DNA of 64,000 nt from Nitrosomonadales bacterium (GTDB taxonomy: Bacteria; Pseudomonadota; Gammaproteobacteria; Burkholderiales; Gallionellaceae), in assembly GCA_023259055.1 (NCBI GenBank), contig JAHFQZ010000002.1:186001-250000 (forward strand), in the 5' to 3' direction. This document shows, piece after piece, positions 36,884-48,265 of this stretch. Position 1 is the stretch's first letter, and each line of letters opens with the position of its first letter. The notes beneath the pieces were generated by a model. That model did no database searches. It was not told where the DNA came from and saw only the letters and a program-made list of their open reading frames with translations. A program made the position numbers and the translations under genes.

Positions 36884-38953
36884 ATGGCAGAAACGGTTTC
36901 AGCATCTGGCAACTCGCAAATCCAGCCGGGCGGCAACGTAGCCAATCTGGTTCCTCTCCCCAAGGGTGTCATCAAGCGCGACAACACGCTGGCGCCGTTC
37001 GATTCCGAAAAAATCCGCTCCGCGATCCAGCGTGCCGGCTCTGCCACCGGCGAGCTTGATGCCAACGAGGCGTTCCTGCTGACTGCACAAGTCGTCAAAG
37101 TACTGATCCACAAGTTCCGCGCCGAGCCGCCGCATATCGAAAAGATCCAGGACGCGGTCGAGCAGGTACTGATCTCCGCCAACCACCTCAAGACCGCCCG
37201 CGCCTACATCGTCTATCGCGAGCAGCACACCAAGCTGCGCCAGGACCGCAAGACCGTCGTGGACGTGGAAAGCTCGATCAACGAATACCTCGACCAGATG
37301 GACTGGCGCGTCAACGCCAATGCCAATCAGGGCTACAGCTTGGGTGGCCTGATCCTCAACGTCTCCGGAAAAGTGGTCGCCAACTACTGGCTCAACCACG
37401 TCTATCCGCCGGAAGTCGGCGTCGCGCACCGCGAGGGCGATATCCACGTGCACGATCTCGATATGCTGGCTGGTTACTGCGCTGGATGGTCGTTGCGCAC
37501 GCTGCTCAACGAGGGGCTGAACGGCGTGCCGGGCAAGGTCGAAGCCGGGCCGCCCAAGCACATGTCCTCTGCGGTCGGCCAGATCGTCAATTTTCTCGGC
37601 ACGCTGCAGAACGAATGGGCCGGGGCGCAGGCGTTCTCCTCCTTCGATACCTACATGGCGCCGTTCATCCGCAACGACAACCTGTCCTATGATGACGCCA
37701 GGCAGTCCATCCAGGAGATGGTCTACAACCTCAACGTGCCGTCGCGCTGGGGCACACAGACGCCGTTCACCAACCTGACCTTCGACTGGGTATGCCCGGA
37801 AGACCTGCGCGGCCAGGTACCGGTGATCGGCGGCAAGAGCATGCCGTTCACCTATGGCGAGCTGCAGGCCGAGATGGACATGATCAACCGCGCCTATATC
37901 GAGGTGATGACCAAGGGCGACGCTAAGGGCCGGGTATTCACCTTCCCGATCCCGACCTACAACATGACGCCCGATTTCCCGTGGGAGTCGGAAAACGCCA
38001 CGCGACTGTTCGAGATGACCGCGAAATACGGCTTGCCATATTTCCAGAACTTCATCAATTCCGATCTCAAGCCGAACATGGTGCGCTCGATGTGCTGCCG
38101 CCTGCAGCTCGACCTGCGCGAATTGCTGAAACGCGGCAACGGCCTGTTCGGCAGCGCCGAGCAGACCGGCTCGGTCGGCGTGGTCACGGTCAATTGCGCC
38201 CGCCTCGGCTACCTCTACCAAGGCAACGAAGAAGCGCTGCTGCGCCGTCTCGACGAACTGCTGGAAATCGGCAAGAACAGCCTGGAAATCAAACGCAAGG
38301 TGATCCAGCGCCACATGGACGCGGGCCTGTTCCCCTATACCAAGCGCTACCTCGGCACGCTACGCAACCATTTCTCCACGCTCGGCGTCAACGGCATCAA
38401 CGAGATGATCCGCAACTTCACCCACGACGAGCACGACATTACCAGCGAATGGGGCCACCAGTTCGCGGTGCGCCTGCTCGATCACGTGCGCGCCAAAATG
38501 CTCGCATTCCAGGACGAAACCGGCCACATGTACAACCTGGAAGCGACGCCGGCGGAAGGCACCACCTACCGCTTCGCCAAGGAAGACCGCAAGCGCTTCG
38601 CCGACATCATCCAGGCGGGCACCAAGGAAACGCCCTATTACACCAACTCCTCGCAACTGCCGGTCGGCTTCACCGACGACCCGTTCGAAGCGCTGGAACG
38701 GCAGGAAGAGCTGCAGCGCAAATACACCGGCGGCACCGTGCTGCACCTGTACATGAGCGAACGCATCACCAGCGCGGAGGCCTGCAAGTCGCTGGTGCGC
38801 CGCTCGCTGGAGCGCTTCAGCCAGCCGTACATCACGATCACACCGACATTCTCGATCTGCCCGCAACACGGGTATCTTGCGGGGGAGCACAAATTTTGCC
38901 CGAAGTGCGACCAGGAAATTCTTGCCGAGAAACGCAGGAAACTGGCGGCCTGA
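36884..38953 (+). CDS. nrdD: Class III anaerobic ribonucleoside triphosphate reductase, main subunit lacking the glycyl-radical tail
   Basis: Reduces NTPs to dNTPs without oxygen. The 689 residues comprise an N-terminal ATP-cone (about 18-115) and the ten-stranded barrel with GYSLGGLILN, HVHDLDMLAGYCAGWSL and MVRSMCCRLQLDLREL. The zinc site near the C-terminus reads CPQHGYLAGEHKFCPKC. It stops soon after this site and contains no RxxGY glycyl-radical motif. That motif is encoded by the small gene 49 bases downstream. A GGAGG site precedes the ATG. Codon use is strongly biased to G/C-ending codons, unlike nearby genes. Confidence 0.92.
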   Translation: MAETVSASGNSQIQPGGNVANLVPLPKGVIKRDNTLAPFDSEKIRSAIQRAGSATGELDANEAFLLTAQVVKVLIHKFRAEPPHIEKIQDAVEQVLISANHLKTARAYIVYREQHTKLRQDRKTVVDVESSINEYLDQMDWRVNANANQGYSLGGLILNVSGKVVANYWLNHVYPPEVGVAHREGDIHVHDLDMLAGYCAGWSLRTLLNEGLNGVPGKVEAGPPKHMSSAVGQIVNFLGTLQNEWAGAQAFSSFDTYMAPFIRNDNLSYDDARQSIQEMVYNLNVPSRWGTQTPFTNLTFDWVCPEDLRGQVPVIGGKSMPFTYGELQAEMDMINRAYIEVMTKGDAKGRVFTFPIPTYNMTPDFPWESENATRLFEMTAKYGLPYFQNFINSDLKPNMVRSMCCRLQLDLRELLKRGNGLFGSAEQTGSVGVVTVNCARLGYLYQGNEEALLRRLDELLEIGKNSLEIKRKVIQRHMDAGLFPYTKRYLGTLRNHFSTLGVNGINEMIRNFTHDEHDITSEWGHQFAVRLLDHVRAKMLAFQDETGHMYNLEATPAEGTTYRFAKEDRKRFADIIQAGTKETPYYTNSSQLPVGFTDDPFEALERQEELQRKYTGGTVLHLYMSERITSAEACKSLVRRSLERFSQPYITITPTFSICPQHGYLAGEHKFCPKCDQEILAEKRRKLAA

Positions 38954-39002
38954 CCCGTACCACCAAGTATTGCCAATCAATAAACAACCACAAGGAGATA
39001 GC

Positions 39003-39185
39003 ATGACCGATCTTTCTACACAGACCAACCTGAAGGCAAACGAAATCATCCTGACCGACGCAGAGCGCCAGCCCTGCGAAGTGTGGACCCGCGTGATGGG
39101 TTACCACCGCCCGGTGGCATCGTTCAACATCGGCAAGAAGGGCGAACACGGCGAGCGCAAATTCTTTCAGGAATGCCGCGCATAG
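39003..39185 (+). CDS. Separate glycyl-radical C-terminal domain of the anaerobic ribonucleotide reductase
   Basis: A 60-residue protein preceded by AAGGAG at ideal spacing. Its second half reads CEVWTRVMGYHRPVASFN then GKKGEHGER, which matches the C-terminal glycyl-radical loop of class III reductases (RVxGY...FNxGK..E..ER). The likely radical Gly is residue 34. The main NrdD ends before this domain and lies in another frame, with 49 non-coding bases between them. The simplest reading is a split NrdD whose tail binds the main subunit and is activated by NrdG. A frameshift artefact is less likely because of the dedicated start and ribosome-binding site. Confidence 0.75.
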   Translation: MTDLSTQTNLKANEIILTDAERQPCEVWTRVMGYHRPVASFNIGKKGEHGERKFFQECRA

Positions 39186-39511
39186 GTTTTGCGTAGTGCC
39201 AGAAAACGGAAAGCACGCAGCAAACAGGAGCAATGCCTGCCCAAAGGGAAACGCTGGCTAGTTTGTCATTGCGAGAAGCGTAGCGACGCGGCAATCCAGA
39301 AGCCCGTTAGAAATCAAAACTGGATTGCCGCGCTCCGCTCGCAATGACCGGATAGGCGTCCTCTTAAGTGAAAGGCAGTCCGTGCTGGCGACCAGCCCGG
39401 GTTTGTTATTATCACGTTGGGTATTTGCACAAAACTGCGCCATTCCCGTCAGTGGAATGGCGGTCTAATAAATTGCGAATTGGACGCCAAACCTGCGAAA
39501 CGGAGCTTGCC
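39186..39511. other. 326-base gap between the split nrdD tail and nrdG
   Basis: No gene is seen. The centre is occupied by an imperfect inverted-repeat element at 39265-39348, described separately. The frame of nrdG is open back to 39368, but that extension overlaps non-family sequence and has no good ribosome-binding site. Confidence 0.5.
39265..39348. repeat. Dispersed inverted-repeat element (REP/MITE-like)
   Basis: GTCATTGCGAG at 39265 is matched by CTCGCAATGAC at 39338-39348. Internal complementary segments GCGGCAATCCAG and CTGGATTGCCGC extend the hairpin. This resembles the common proteobacterial short palindromic repeat built on cattgcgag...ctcgcaatg. It is non-coding and probably mobilised in trans or a relic. 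Confidence 0.75.
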
Positions 39512-40210
39512 TTGTCAAACCTGCAAATCGGCGGCCTCACGCCACTCACCAGCACCGATTTTCCCGGCTGCCTGGCCGCTGTAGTGTTCTGCCAGGGCTG
39601 CCCGTGGCGCTGCGGGTATTGCCACAATCCTCACCTTATTCCCCCCCACAGCGATACCCGGTTGGCATGGTCGTCGGTGACCAGCTTTCTCCACAGCCGC
39701 CAGAAATTGCTGGATGCCGTCGTTTTCAGCGGCGGTGAGCCAACACTGCAAGACAGCCTCGAACCGGCCATCGTCGAAGTTCTCAGTCTTGGCTTCAACG
39801 TCGGCATGCACACTGCTGGCACCTACCCAGCCCGCCTCGGCGAACTGTTGCCGCTGCTCTCCTGGGTGGGTATGGACATCAAGGCGGCTTTCAGCGACTA
39901 CGACAAGGTGACCGGCGCACCCTCGAGCGGCGAAAGAGCGCGGGAAAGCGCCCGGCTGCTGCTGGCCAGCGGCGTATCTTATGAATTCCGCACCACGGTG
40001 CATCCGCTGTATCACACCCGGGATTCATTGCTGCAACTCGCAAATGAATTGCGGGAGCTCGGCGTGCGCAATTACGTGCTGCAGGAATTCCGCCCGCAGG
40101 GTTGTGCTGACGAGAAGGTCAGTTCCTACCCGGTGGAGGAATTTCTGGATGAGGAGTTATGCGGGCGAGTCGGGGGAATGTTCGATAGCTTTGCCGTGCG
40201 GCGAGGATAA
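39512..40210 (+). CDS. nrdG: Anaerobic ribonucleotide reductase activating protein NrdG (radical SAM)
   Basis: Generates the glycyl radical on NrdD using SAM and a 4Fe-4S cluster. It has about 232 residues from the TTG at 39512, chosen because LSNLQIGGLTPLTSTDFPG is the usual family N-terminus and CGGAG lies six bases upstream; no ATG is suitably placed. The cluster motif is CQGCPWRCGYCHNP (C-x3-C-x2-C), followed by VVFSGGEPTLQ and GMDIKAAF. In this organism its substrate Gly would be on the separate 60-residue tail protein. Confidence 0.88.
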   Translation: MSNLQIGGLTPLTSTDFPGCLAAVVFCQGCPWRCGYCHNPHLIPPHSDTRLAWSSVTSFLHSRQKLLDAVVFSGGEPTLQDSLEPAIVEVLSLGFNVGMHTAGTYPARLGELLPLLSWVGMDIKAAFSDYDKVTGAPSSGERARESARLLLASGVSYEFRTTVHPLYHTRDSLLQLANELRELGVRNYVLQEFRPQGCADEKVSSYPVEEFLDEELCGRVGGMFDSFAVRRG

Positions 40211-40301
40211 AACCAAATTGAAGGGCAATAAACTACGGGAAATCGTCATTGGACACGTAGGCTCTTTGCATCCGAATGAAATTGTTCACGCTTTAAGTTT
40301 T

Positions 40302-40484
40302 TTATTTTGGCGTTTTATTTCGTATTCCTAAGGACAATGCAGTGGAAAAAATTCTTCGCTCATCTTTAACCTGAGACCTGATTTGCGCCACGGTTCTGCT
40401 CAATTCGTTTCTGCTACCACCACTGACTTTCGTATCTTTCCATTGAGACGTGCCACTTTCAGCCAAAATTTTAGTTTTGCTCAT
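40302..40484 (-). CDS. Small protein of unknown function, second gene of an AT-rich module
   Basis: A 60-residue basic, polar protein (starts MSKTKILAESGTSQWKD) without membrane segment or recognised motif. Its ATG lies inside the end of the upstream 324-residue gene, with a 14-base overlap in a different frame. This supports real translation and a functional link. The middle (SRTVAQIRSQVKDERRIF) could form a helix. I do not recognise a family. Confidence 0.5.
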   Translation of the reverse strand: MSKTKILAESGTSQWKDTKVSGGSRNELSRTVAQIRSQVKDERRIFSTALSLGIRNKTPK

Positions 40485-41445
40485 GGCTTACGACCTCCTC
40501 TTTTATTTTCATTAAGCTGTACTCCAAACTAATTCTACGCTCAAATCTGCCTAACAGGTGCTCGTATAATTGGCTATTTACTTTATTAAATACACCAGCC
40601 TCATCTGAATGTATTGACAGCACAAAGGGCACAGAGTTCGTTGATTCATGACGAATCGGAAAGCAGATGAGCGAGCAATCAGAATCTTTGTCGTCTTCGT
40701 CGCTTGCTATATGTCTGCGACCTTGCTTCTTTTGAGATTCCTTCTTGGTGCTGTTTATGATAACCATTTTTTTGGTTCGTAGGGCAGTCATAATTGTAGA
40801 TTCTGGCTGGTTCAGCACCTTCAAATTCACACGAGGTGGCTCATCTTCTGGAAAGAAGACGGGCAAATCGACAATTTTGTTGTTATTTATTTCCGCCAAC
40901 ACGACTTTTATAAGGGTTCTCGGCCTTGCTTCAGCTAATAGCACGTTAAATAATTCACAGACTCCACGGGTAATTTCAGCTATCTGCACATTAGGTTGTG
41001 TAATGGTTTCAAAAGTTTTCTCCACAGAGCCATCATTTGTCGCCCGTCTAAGGATTGCTAAATATTGTCCGAAGCGCTTTGCTTTGCAGCCAACAATTCG
41101 GTCAAGCGTTGCAATTAGGCTAAGCAACACGTCCTGATTGATGCCATTTGAATTCACACGATGCATTACAAATCTGGCAAATGCTATCAGCAAAGAGGGG
41201 TAAAGAAACGTGGATACTAAGATTAGAGGCGCATTTGCATCTAGCACTGCCGCCAAGTCTGGAGCGCGATTTTTGACCATCTCGCCAAACGTGCGGTTAC
41301 TAAAGTATGCAACAGTAAGCGCTGGTATCGCACCGGTAATGAATGGCGTGAGTCCCCATCTTATCCAGACACTACGCATCCAGAACTTGTGAATTTCAAA
41401 CGCGACCCAGTTAAGGATACCTTTATTATTTTTTGGGAATTTCAT
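40471..41445 (-). CDS. Two-helix membrane protein with a GAF-like C-terminal region, function unknown
   Basis: This protein has 324 residues. Two hydrophobic helices lie at about 30-48 and 70-92; the rest is predicted cytoplasmic. Residues about 165-310 have the look of a GAF domain: a starting helix (ITRGVCELFNVLLAEA), strands around TLIKVVLAEINN, TALRTKKMVIIN, CSLICFPI and VPFVLSIHSDEAGVF, then a closing helix. No enzymatic output domain follows. The gene is AT-richer than its surroundings, points opposite to nrdG, and overlaps a 60-residue partner gene. Horizontal acquisition and a sensory or defence role are speculation. The start has only a weak ribosome-binding site (ACAGAG). Confidence 0.6.
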   Translation of the reverse strand: MKFPKNNKGILNWVAFEIHKFWMRSVWIRWGLTPFITGAIPALTVAYFSNRTFGEMVKNRAPDLAAVLDANAPLILVSTFLYPSLLIAFARFVMHRVNSNGINQDVLLSLIATLDRIVGCKAKRFGQYLAILRRATNDGSVEKTFETITQPNVQIAEITRGVCELFNVLLAEARPRTLIKVVLAEINNNKIVDLPVFFPEDEPPRVNLKVLNQPESTIMTALRTKKMVIINSTKKESQKKQGRRHIASDEDDKDSDCSLICFPIRHESTNSVPFVLSIHSDEAGVFNKVNSQLYEHLLGRFERRISLEYSLMKIKEEVVSHEQN

Positions 41446-41501
41446 AACTCTGTAATTCTGTAATGTAAATATCGCGTTAATACATGAGCAATGGATGATG
41501 C

Positions 41502-44541
<3,040 letters not shown>

Positions 44542-44562
44542 AAGGGCTTTTGGACGGGGTTA

Positions 44563-44588
44563 ATGGTAAACTTGCGAAAGTTTACCAT
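44563..44588. promoter_or_regulatory. Perfect 11-base inverted repeat between amgK and lptD
   Basis: ATGGTAAACTT (44563-44573) and AAGTTTACCAT (44578-44588) are exact complements separated by GCGA. As RNA it would form an 11-pair stem capped by a GNRA tetraloop. As DNA it could be an operator serving both divergent genes. It lies 20 bases before the lptD start. There is no U-run on either side. Confidence 0.6.
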
Positions 44589-44608
44589 CTTACTATTAGC
44601 TGCGCGTT

Positions 44609-46825
44609 ATGCGGTTTCGCCTCAAATTCCTGGGTTTTCTCTTGCTGTGCAACTTTGCGCAATACTCTTACGCGGGAGAGTACTCGCCCGAGCTGCGCGC
44701 CGATAACAACCCAATAACTACGGTCAATGCTAACAAAAACGGACCTGCCTTTATTGAGGCCGACTCCCTGACGGGAGAAAAAGAGGATCAAATTGAGGCG
44801 TCTGGCAATGTGATCATACGCCAGAACGGGCAGTCGATTCGTGCAGACCATTTGCTGTATCAGCAGCGCACGCAGGATCTGGAAGCCCAAGGCTCGGTGG
44901 TATTGAAACAAGATGGCAATTCGATGAGTGGGCCGCACCTCCTGTTTAATCTGGGTAATAGCTCCGGCACGATGGAACAACCACAGTTTCATTTGGAAGG
45001 TAATAATGCGCGCGGATCAGCGGAGGTGTTGCGAATTCAAGATAGTCAGCACTACAGCCTCGACAACGCCACCTATACTACTTGTCCAGTTGGAAACCAG
45101 GATTGGCAAATGAATATGGGTTTGCTTGAGCTGGATCAAGAGCGGCAGATCGGCGTGGCGCGGAGTGCGTCGGTTGAGTTCAAGGGCGTAGCGATTTTGT
45201 ACACGCCTTGGATGGATTTTCCGCTTAACGATCAACGTAAGTCAGGGTTTCTGGCGCCAGTATTTGGAGGTACTAGCCAAGGCGGAACCGAAGTGACGCT
45301 GCCCTATTACTGGAATATTGCACCGAACCAGGATGCGACATTTGCGCCGCGTATCATGCGAAAGCGTGGCTTGATGCTCAACAACGAGTATCGCTATTTG
45401 AGTGGCACTTATGGCGGCGAGCTGCATTTAGACGTGCTGCCCAACGATGCAGTGTCAAAAAGCGATCGAGAGAGGTTTGCCTTAAAGCATAACCAGTCAT
45501 TGGCGAATGGTATAAATGGTTATGTGAATTTCAACCGCGTTTCGGATGATGCATATTTCAGAGATTTGGCTGATGCTGTGAATGCCACTTCCCAGGCTAA
45601 CCTCCTGCGTGAGGGTGGAATTAACTTCAACCTGAACTCATGGACCGGGGTCGCGAGAATTCAACGTTATCAAACCCTGCAAGACCCGGCTGCAGCAATA
45701 GTGGTGCCTTATGCGCGATTACCGCAATTGACGCTTAATACACAGCAGAGCATTTCCAGCGCTAAAATTACTTTTGCCAGCGAGTTCGTGAGTTTCAGCC
45801 ATCCAACTTCAGTGAATGGCAGTCGCCTGGTAATTAACCCCAGCGTTAGCTATCCATTGGTGGACGATCCTGCCTTTTACATCACACCCAAAGTTGCGTT
45901 GCATAGTACCGAATATGCGATGGGAGCTAATAATACTACGGGGATGCCGAATGCCTCACGCGTTCTGCCGATTTATAGTGTCGACAGTGGAATAGCTTTC
46001 GAGCGGGATACTAATATGTTTGGCGGAGACTATCTGCAAACTTTAGAGCCGCGCCTTTTTTATGTATATATACCGTACAGAAACCAGGATCAGTTGCCCA
46101 ACTTTGACACTGCCCAAGCGGATTTCAGCTTTACCCAAATATTCACCGAAAATCGTTTTTTTGGTAGCGATCGTATCGGCGATGCCGATCAAGTCACATT
46201 GGCGTTGACATCACGCTTGCTGGAGAGCAAGAACGGCATGGAGCGACTGAAGGTGACGATGGGGGAGCGTTATAGCTTCAAAACTCCTCAGGTGAATCTT
46301 GTCACAGCCACAACTACAATCAACAAGTCAGATATTTTGCTGGCGGCTGCAGGGCGACTAACTAATGCCTGGTCTCTGGACAGCGAATTTCAATTCGACC
46401 CGAATCAAACTCACACGCAACGTTATAACATTGCGGCGCGTTACCGTCCGGAAGCCGGCAAGGTGTTTAACATGGGTTATCGATTTTCTCGCAATGCGTT
46501 GCGTCAAGCCGATGTTTCCTCACAATGGCCGCTATCCAGCCGTTGGCGCGCCGTCGGGCGCTGGAACTATTCGCTGCAAGATGGCCGAACCTTGGATGCT
46601 ATAGCGGGGCTTGAGTATAATCAGAGCTGTTGGACATTGCGCCTTGTCGCACAGCGTTTTGCTACTGCCACACAACAATTCAATACGGGAATTTTTGTTC
46701 AACTTGAACTAAACGATTTCGTTAAGGTAGGTGCTGACCCCTTAAATTTACTTAAGCAAAGCGTGCCAGGCTACACAAAATTGAACGGTAAACCCACCAG
46801 TAATACCTTGCAGTCGCCACCCTGA
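44609..46825 (+). CDS. lptD: LPS-assembly outer membrane protein LptD
   Basis: Outer-membrane barrel that inserts lipopolysaccharide into the outer leaflet together with LptE. It has 738 residues. The signal peptide is about 1-22 (FLGFLLLCNFAQYSYA), followed by an LptA-like jelly-roll (AFIEADSLTGEKEDQIEASG, IRADHLLYQQRTQ) and then a beta-barrel with ILYTPWMDFPLNDQRKSGFL and alternating strands to the end. Mature cysteines are few: one in YTTCPVG and one in NQSCWTL, which can supply one non-consecutive disulfide. The ribosome-binding site is weak. It is followed by surA after 15 bases. Confidence 0.93.
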   Translation: MRFRLKFLGFLLLCNFAQYSYAGEYSPELRADNNPITTVNANKNGPAFIEADSLTGEKEDQIEASGNVIIRQNGQSIRADHLLYQQRTQDLEAQGSVVLKQDGNSMSGPHLLFNLGNSSGTMEQPQFHLEGNNARGSAEVLRIQDSQHYSLDNATYTTCPVGNQDWQMNMGLLELDQERQIGVARSASVEFKGVAILYTPWMDFPLNDQRKSGFLAPVFGGTSQGGTEVTLPYYWNIAPNQDATFAPRIMRKRGLMLNNEYRYLSGTYGGELHLDVLPNDAVSKSDRERFALKHNQSLANGINGYVNFNRVSDDAYFRDLADAVNATSQANLLREGGINFNLNSWTGVARIQRYQTLQDPAAAIVVPYARLPQLTLNTQQSISSAKITFASEFVSFSHPTSVNGSRLVINPSVSYPLVDDPAFYITPKVALHSTEYAMGANNTTGMPNASRVLPIYSVDSGIAFERDTNMFGGDYLQTLEPRLFYVYIPYRNQDQLPNFDTAQADFSFTQIFTENRFFGSDRIGDADQVTLALTSRLLESKNGMERLKVTMGERYSFKTPQVNLVTATTTINKSDILLAAAGRLTNAWSLDSEFQFDPNQTHTQRYNIAARYRPEAGKVFNMGYRFSRNALRQADVSSQWPLSSRWRAVGRWNYSLQDGRTLDAIAGLEYNQSCWTLRLVAQRFATATQQFNTGIFVQLELNDFVKVGADPLNLLKQSVPGYTKLNGKPTSNTLQSPP

Positions 46826-46840
46826 TTACGGAAGAAAATA

Positions 46841-48262
46841 ATGCAAATTAAACCCCTCTTGATGTGTTGTGCGCTACTCATGCTGCAATCTGCATATAGT
46901 GCCGATGCACCTTCCGTGAAATCTGCGAAAGCCGCAGCAAAGTTAGTCAATCAACCACCCGTCAAGCAGGGCGCGGAGTTGACACCCTCGTTACTAACCG
47001 AAACCGCTTCGCCGCCGCCCGAGCCGCAACAGCAAGTCGGTGCTATCGATTCTGTTGTTGCAGTGGTTAACGATGATGTAATTACCCGCTACGAACTGGA
47101 TGAACAAGTGCGCGTGGTGGTGCGTCAGTTACAGAAACAGCGCACTCCGTTACCACCCCCGGATGTCTTGGAAAAACAAATCCTTGAACGCATGATCACC
47201 GATATGTTGCAAGCGCAATTTGCCAAGGAAAGCGGCTTACGCGTGGATGACTCACAGCTGGATACAGCGATTACACGCATCGCACAACAAAACAAATTTC
47301 CTACTTCGGTTGAATTTCGCGCCAAGCTACAAGCGGAGGGTGTGGATTTCAAGAAATTCCGCGAGGAAATTCGCAGCGAGATTATTTCCACTCGGTTACG
47401 CGAACGCGAAGTGGATAGCAAACTTATCATCAGCGATGGCGAGGTCGACAACTATCTGGCAAATAAAAACAAGATGGCCGGCGCCGGAGAAGAGTTTCAT
47501 CTTGCACACATTCTGGTGGTGGTGCCCGAACAGGCGAGCGCCGAGAAAATTCAGGCAGCGCGTGAAAAAACCGAACAAGCGCTAAAACAATTAAAAAGCG
47601 GTGCCGATTTCGCTCAAGTCGCGGCTGGTGCCTCCGATGCCAGGGACGCGCTTAAAGGAGGTGATCTGGGGTGGCGAACCAATGACAGCCTTCCCCCGCT
47701 TTTTCTTGCCGAATTGCAAAAATTACAAACAGGGCAGGTTTCTTCTGTGTTGCGCAGCCCGAGCGGTTTCCACATTATCAAGCTGGTTGAGAAGCGTAGC
47801 GGCAATGCGCCTGTGATGATTACCCAAACTCATGCGCGGCATATTTTGATCAAAACCAGCGAGATCGTTCCAGAAAGTGAAGCCAAAAGGCGCCTGATGG
47901 AAATCAAGCAGCGCATCGAGGAGGGTGCGGATTTTGCCGAACAAGCCAAACGATATTCGCAGGATGGCAGCGCACAACAGGGAGGCGACCTGGATTGGCT
48001 GTTTCCAGGGCAGACTGTGCCGGAATTTGAAGGTGCAATGGATAAGCTGCAACCCGGCATGATAGGAGCAGCGCAAACGCAATTCGGCTGGCATTTGATA
48101 CAGGTGCTGGAGCGGCGCAACACCGATGTCAGTGAGCAACAGAAGCGCCAGCAGGCGCGTGTTTCCATCGGCACGTTCAAATCGGAAGAGTTGTATCAGG
48201 ACTGGTTGCGCCAGCTGCGCGACCGCGCGTTTGTAGAATATCGCCTTGAAGAGAAAAAATAG
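46841..48262 (+). CDS. surA: Periplasmic chaperone and peptidyl-prolyl isomerase SurA
   Basis: Escorts outer-membrane proteins, including LptD, through the periplasm. It has 473 residues. The signal peptide is about 1-21, followed by a Pro-rich stretch and an N-terminal chaperone domain beginning DSVVAVVNDDVITRYELDEQ. Two parvulin domains follow: FHLAHILVVVPEQ...GGDLGWRT...GFHIIKLVEK, and TQTHARHILIKTSE...GGDLDWLFPG...GWHLIQVLERR. It is longer than the E. coli protein at the N-terminus. It sits in the conserved lptD-surA-pdxA-ksgA order. Confidence 0.94.
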   Translation: MQIKPLLMCCALLMLQSAYSADAPSVKSAKAAAKLVNQPPVKQGAELTPSLLTETASPPPEPQQQVGAIDSVVAVVNDDVITRYELDEQVRVVVRQLQKQRTPLPPPDVLEKQILERMITDMLQAQFAKESGLRVDDSQLDTAITRIAQQNKFPTSVEFRAKLQAEGVDFKKFREEIRSEIISTRLREREVDSKLIISDGEVDNYLANKNKMAGAGEEFHLAHILVVVPEQASAEKIQAAREKTEQALKQLKSGADFAQVAAGASDARDALKGGDLGWRTNDSLPPLFLAELQKLQTGQVSSVLRSPSGFHIIKLVEKRSGNAPVMITQTHARHILIKTSEIVPESEAKRRLMEIKQRIEEGADFAEQAKRYSQDGSAQQGGDLDWLFPGQTVPEFEGAMDKLQPGMIGAAQTQFGWHLIQVLERRNTDVSEQQKRQQARVSIGTFKSEELYQDWLRQLRDRAFVEYRLEEKK

Positions 48263-48265
48263 CCG

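Noticed and set aside
36899..38314. Minus-strand 471-codon frame opposite nrdD
   Set aside because: Strong G/C-ending codon bias of nrdD removes stops on the other strand. The translation has no recognisable domain and no ribosome-binding site.
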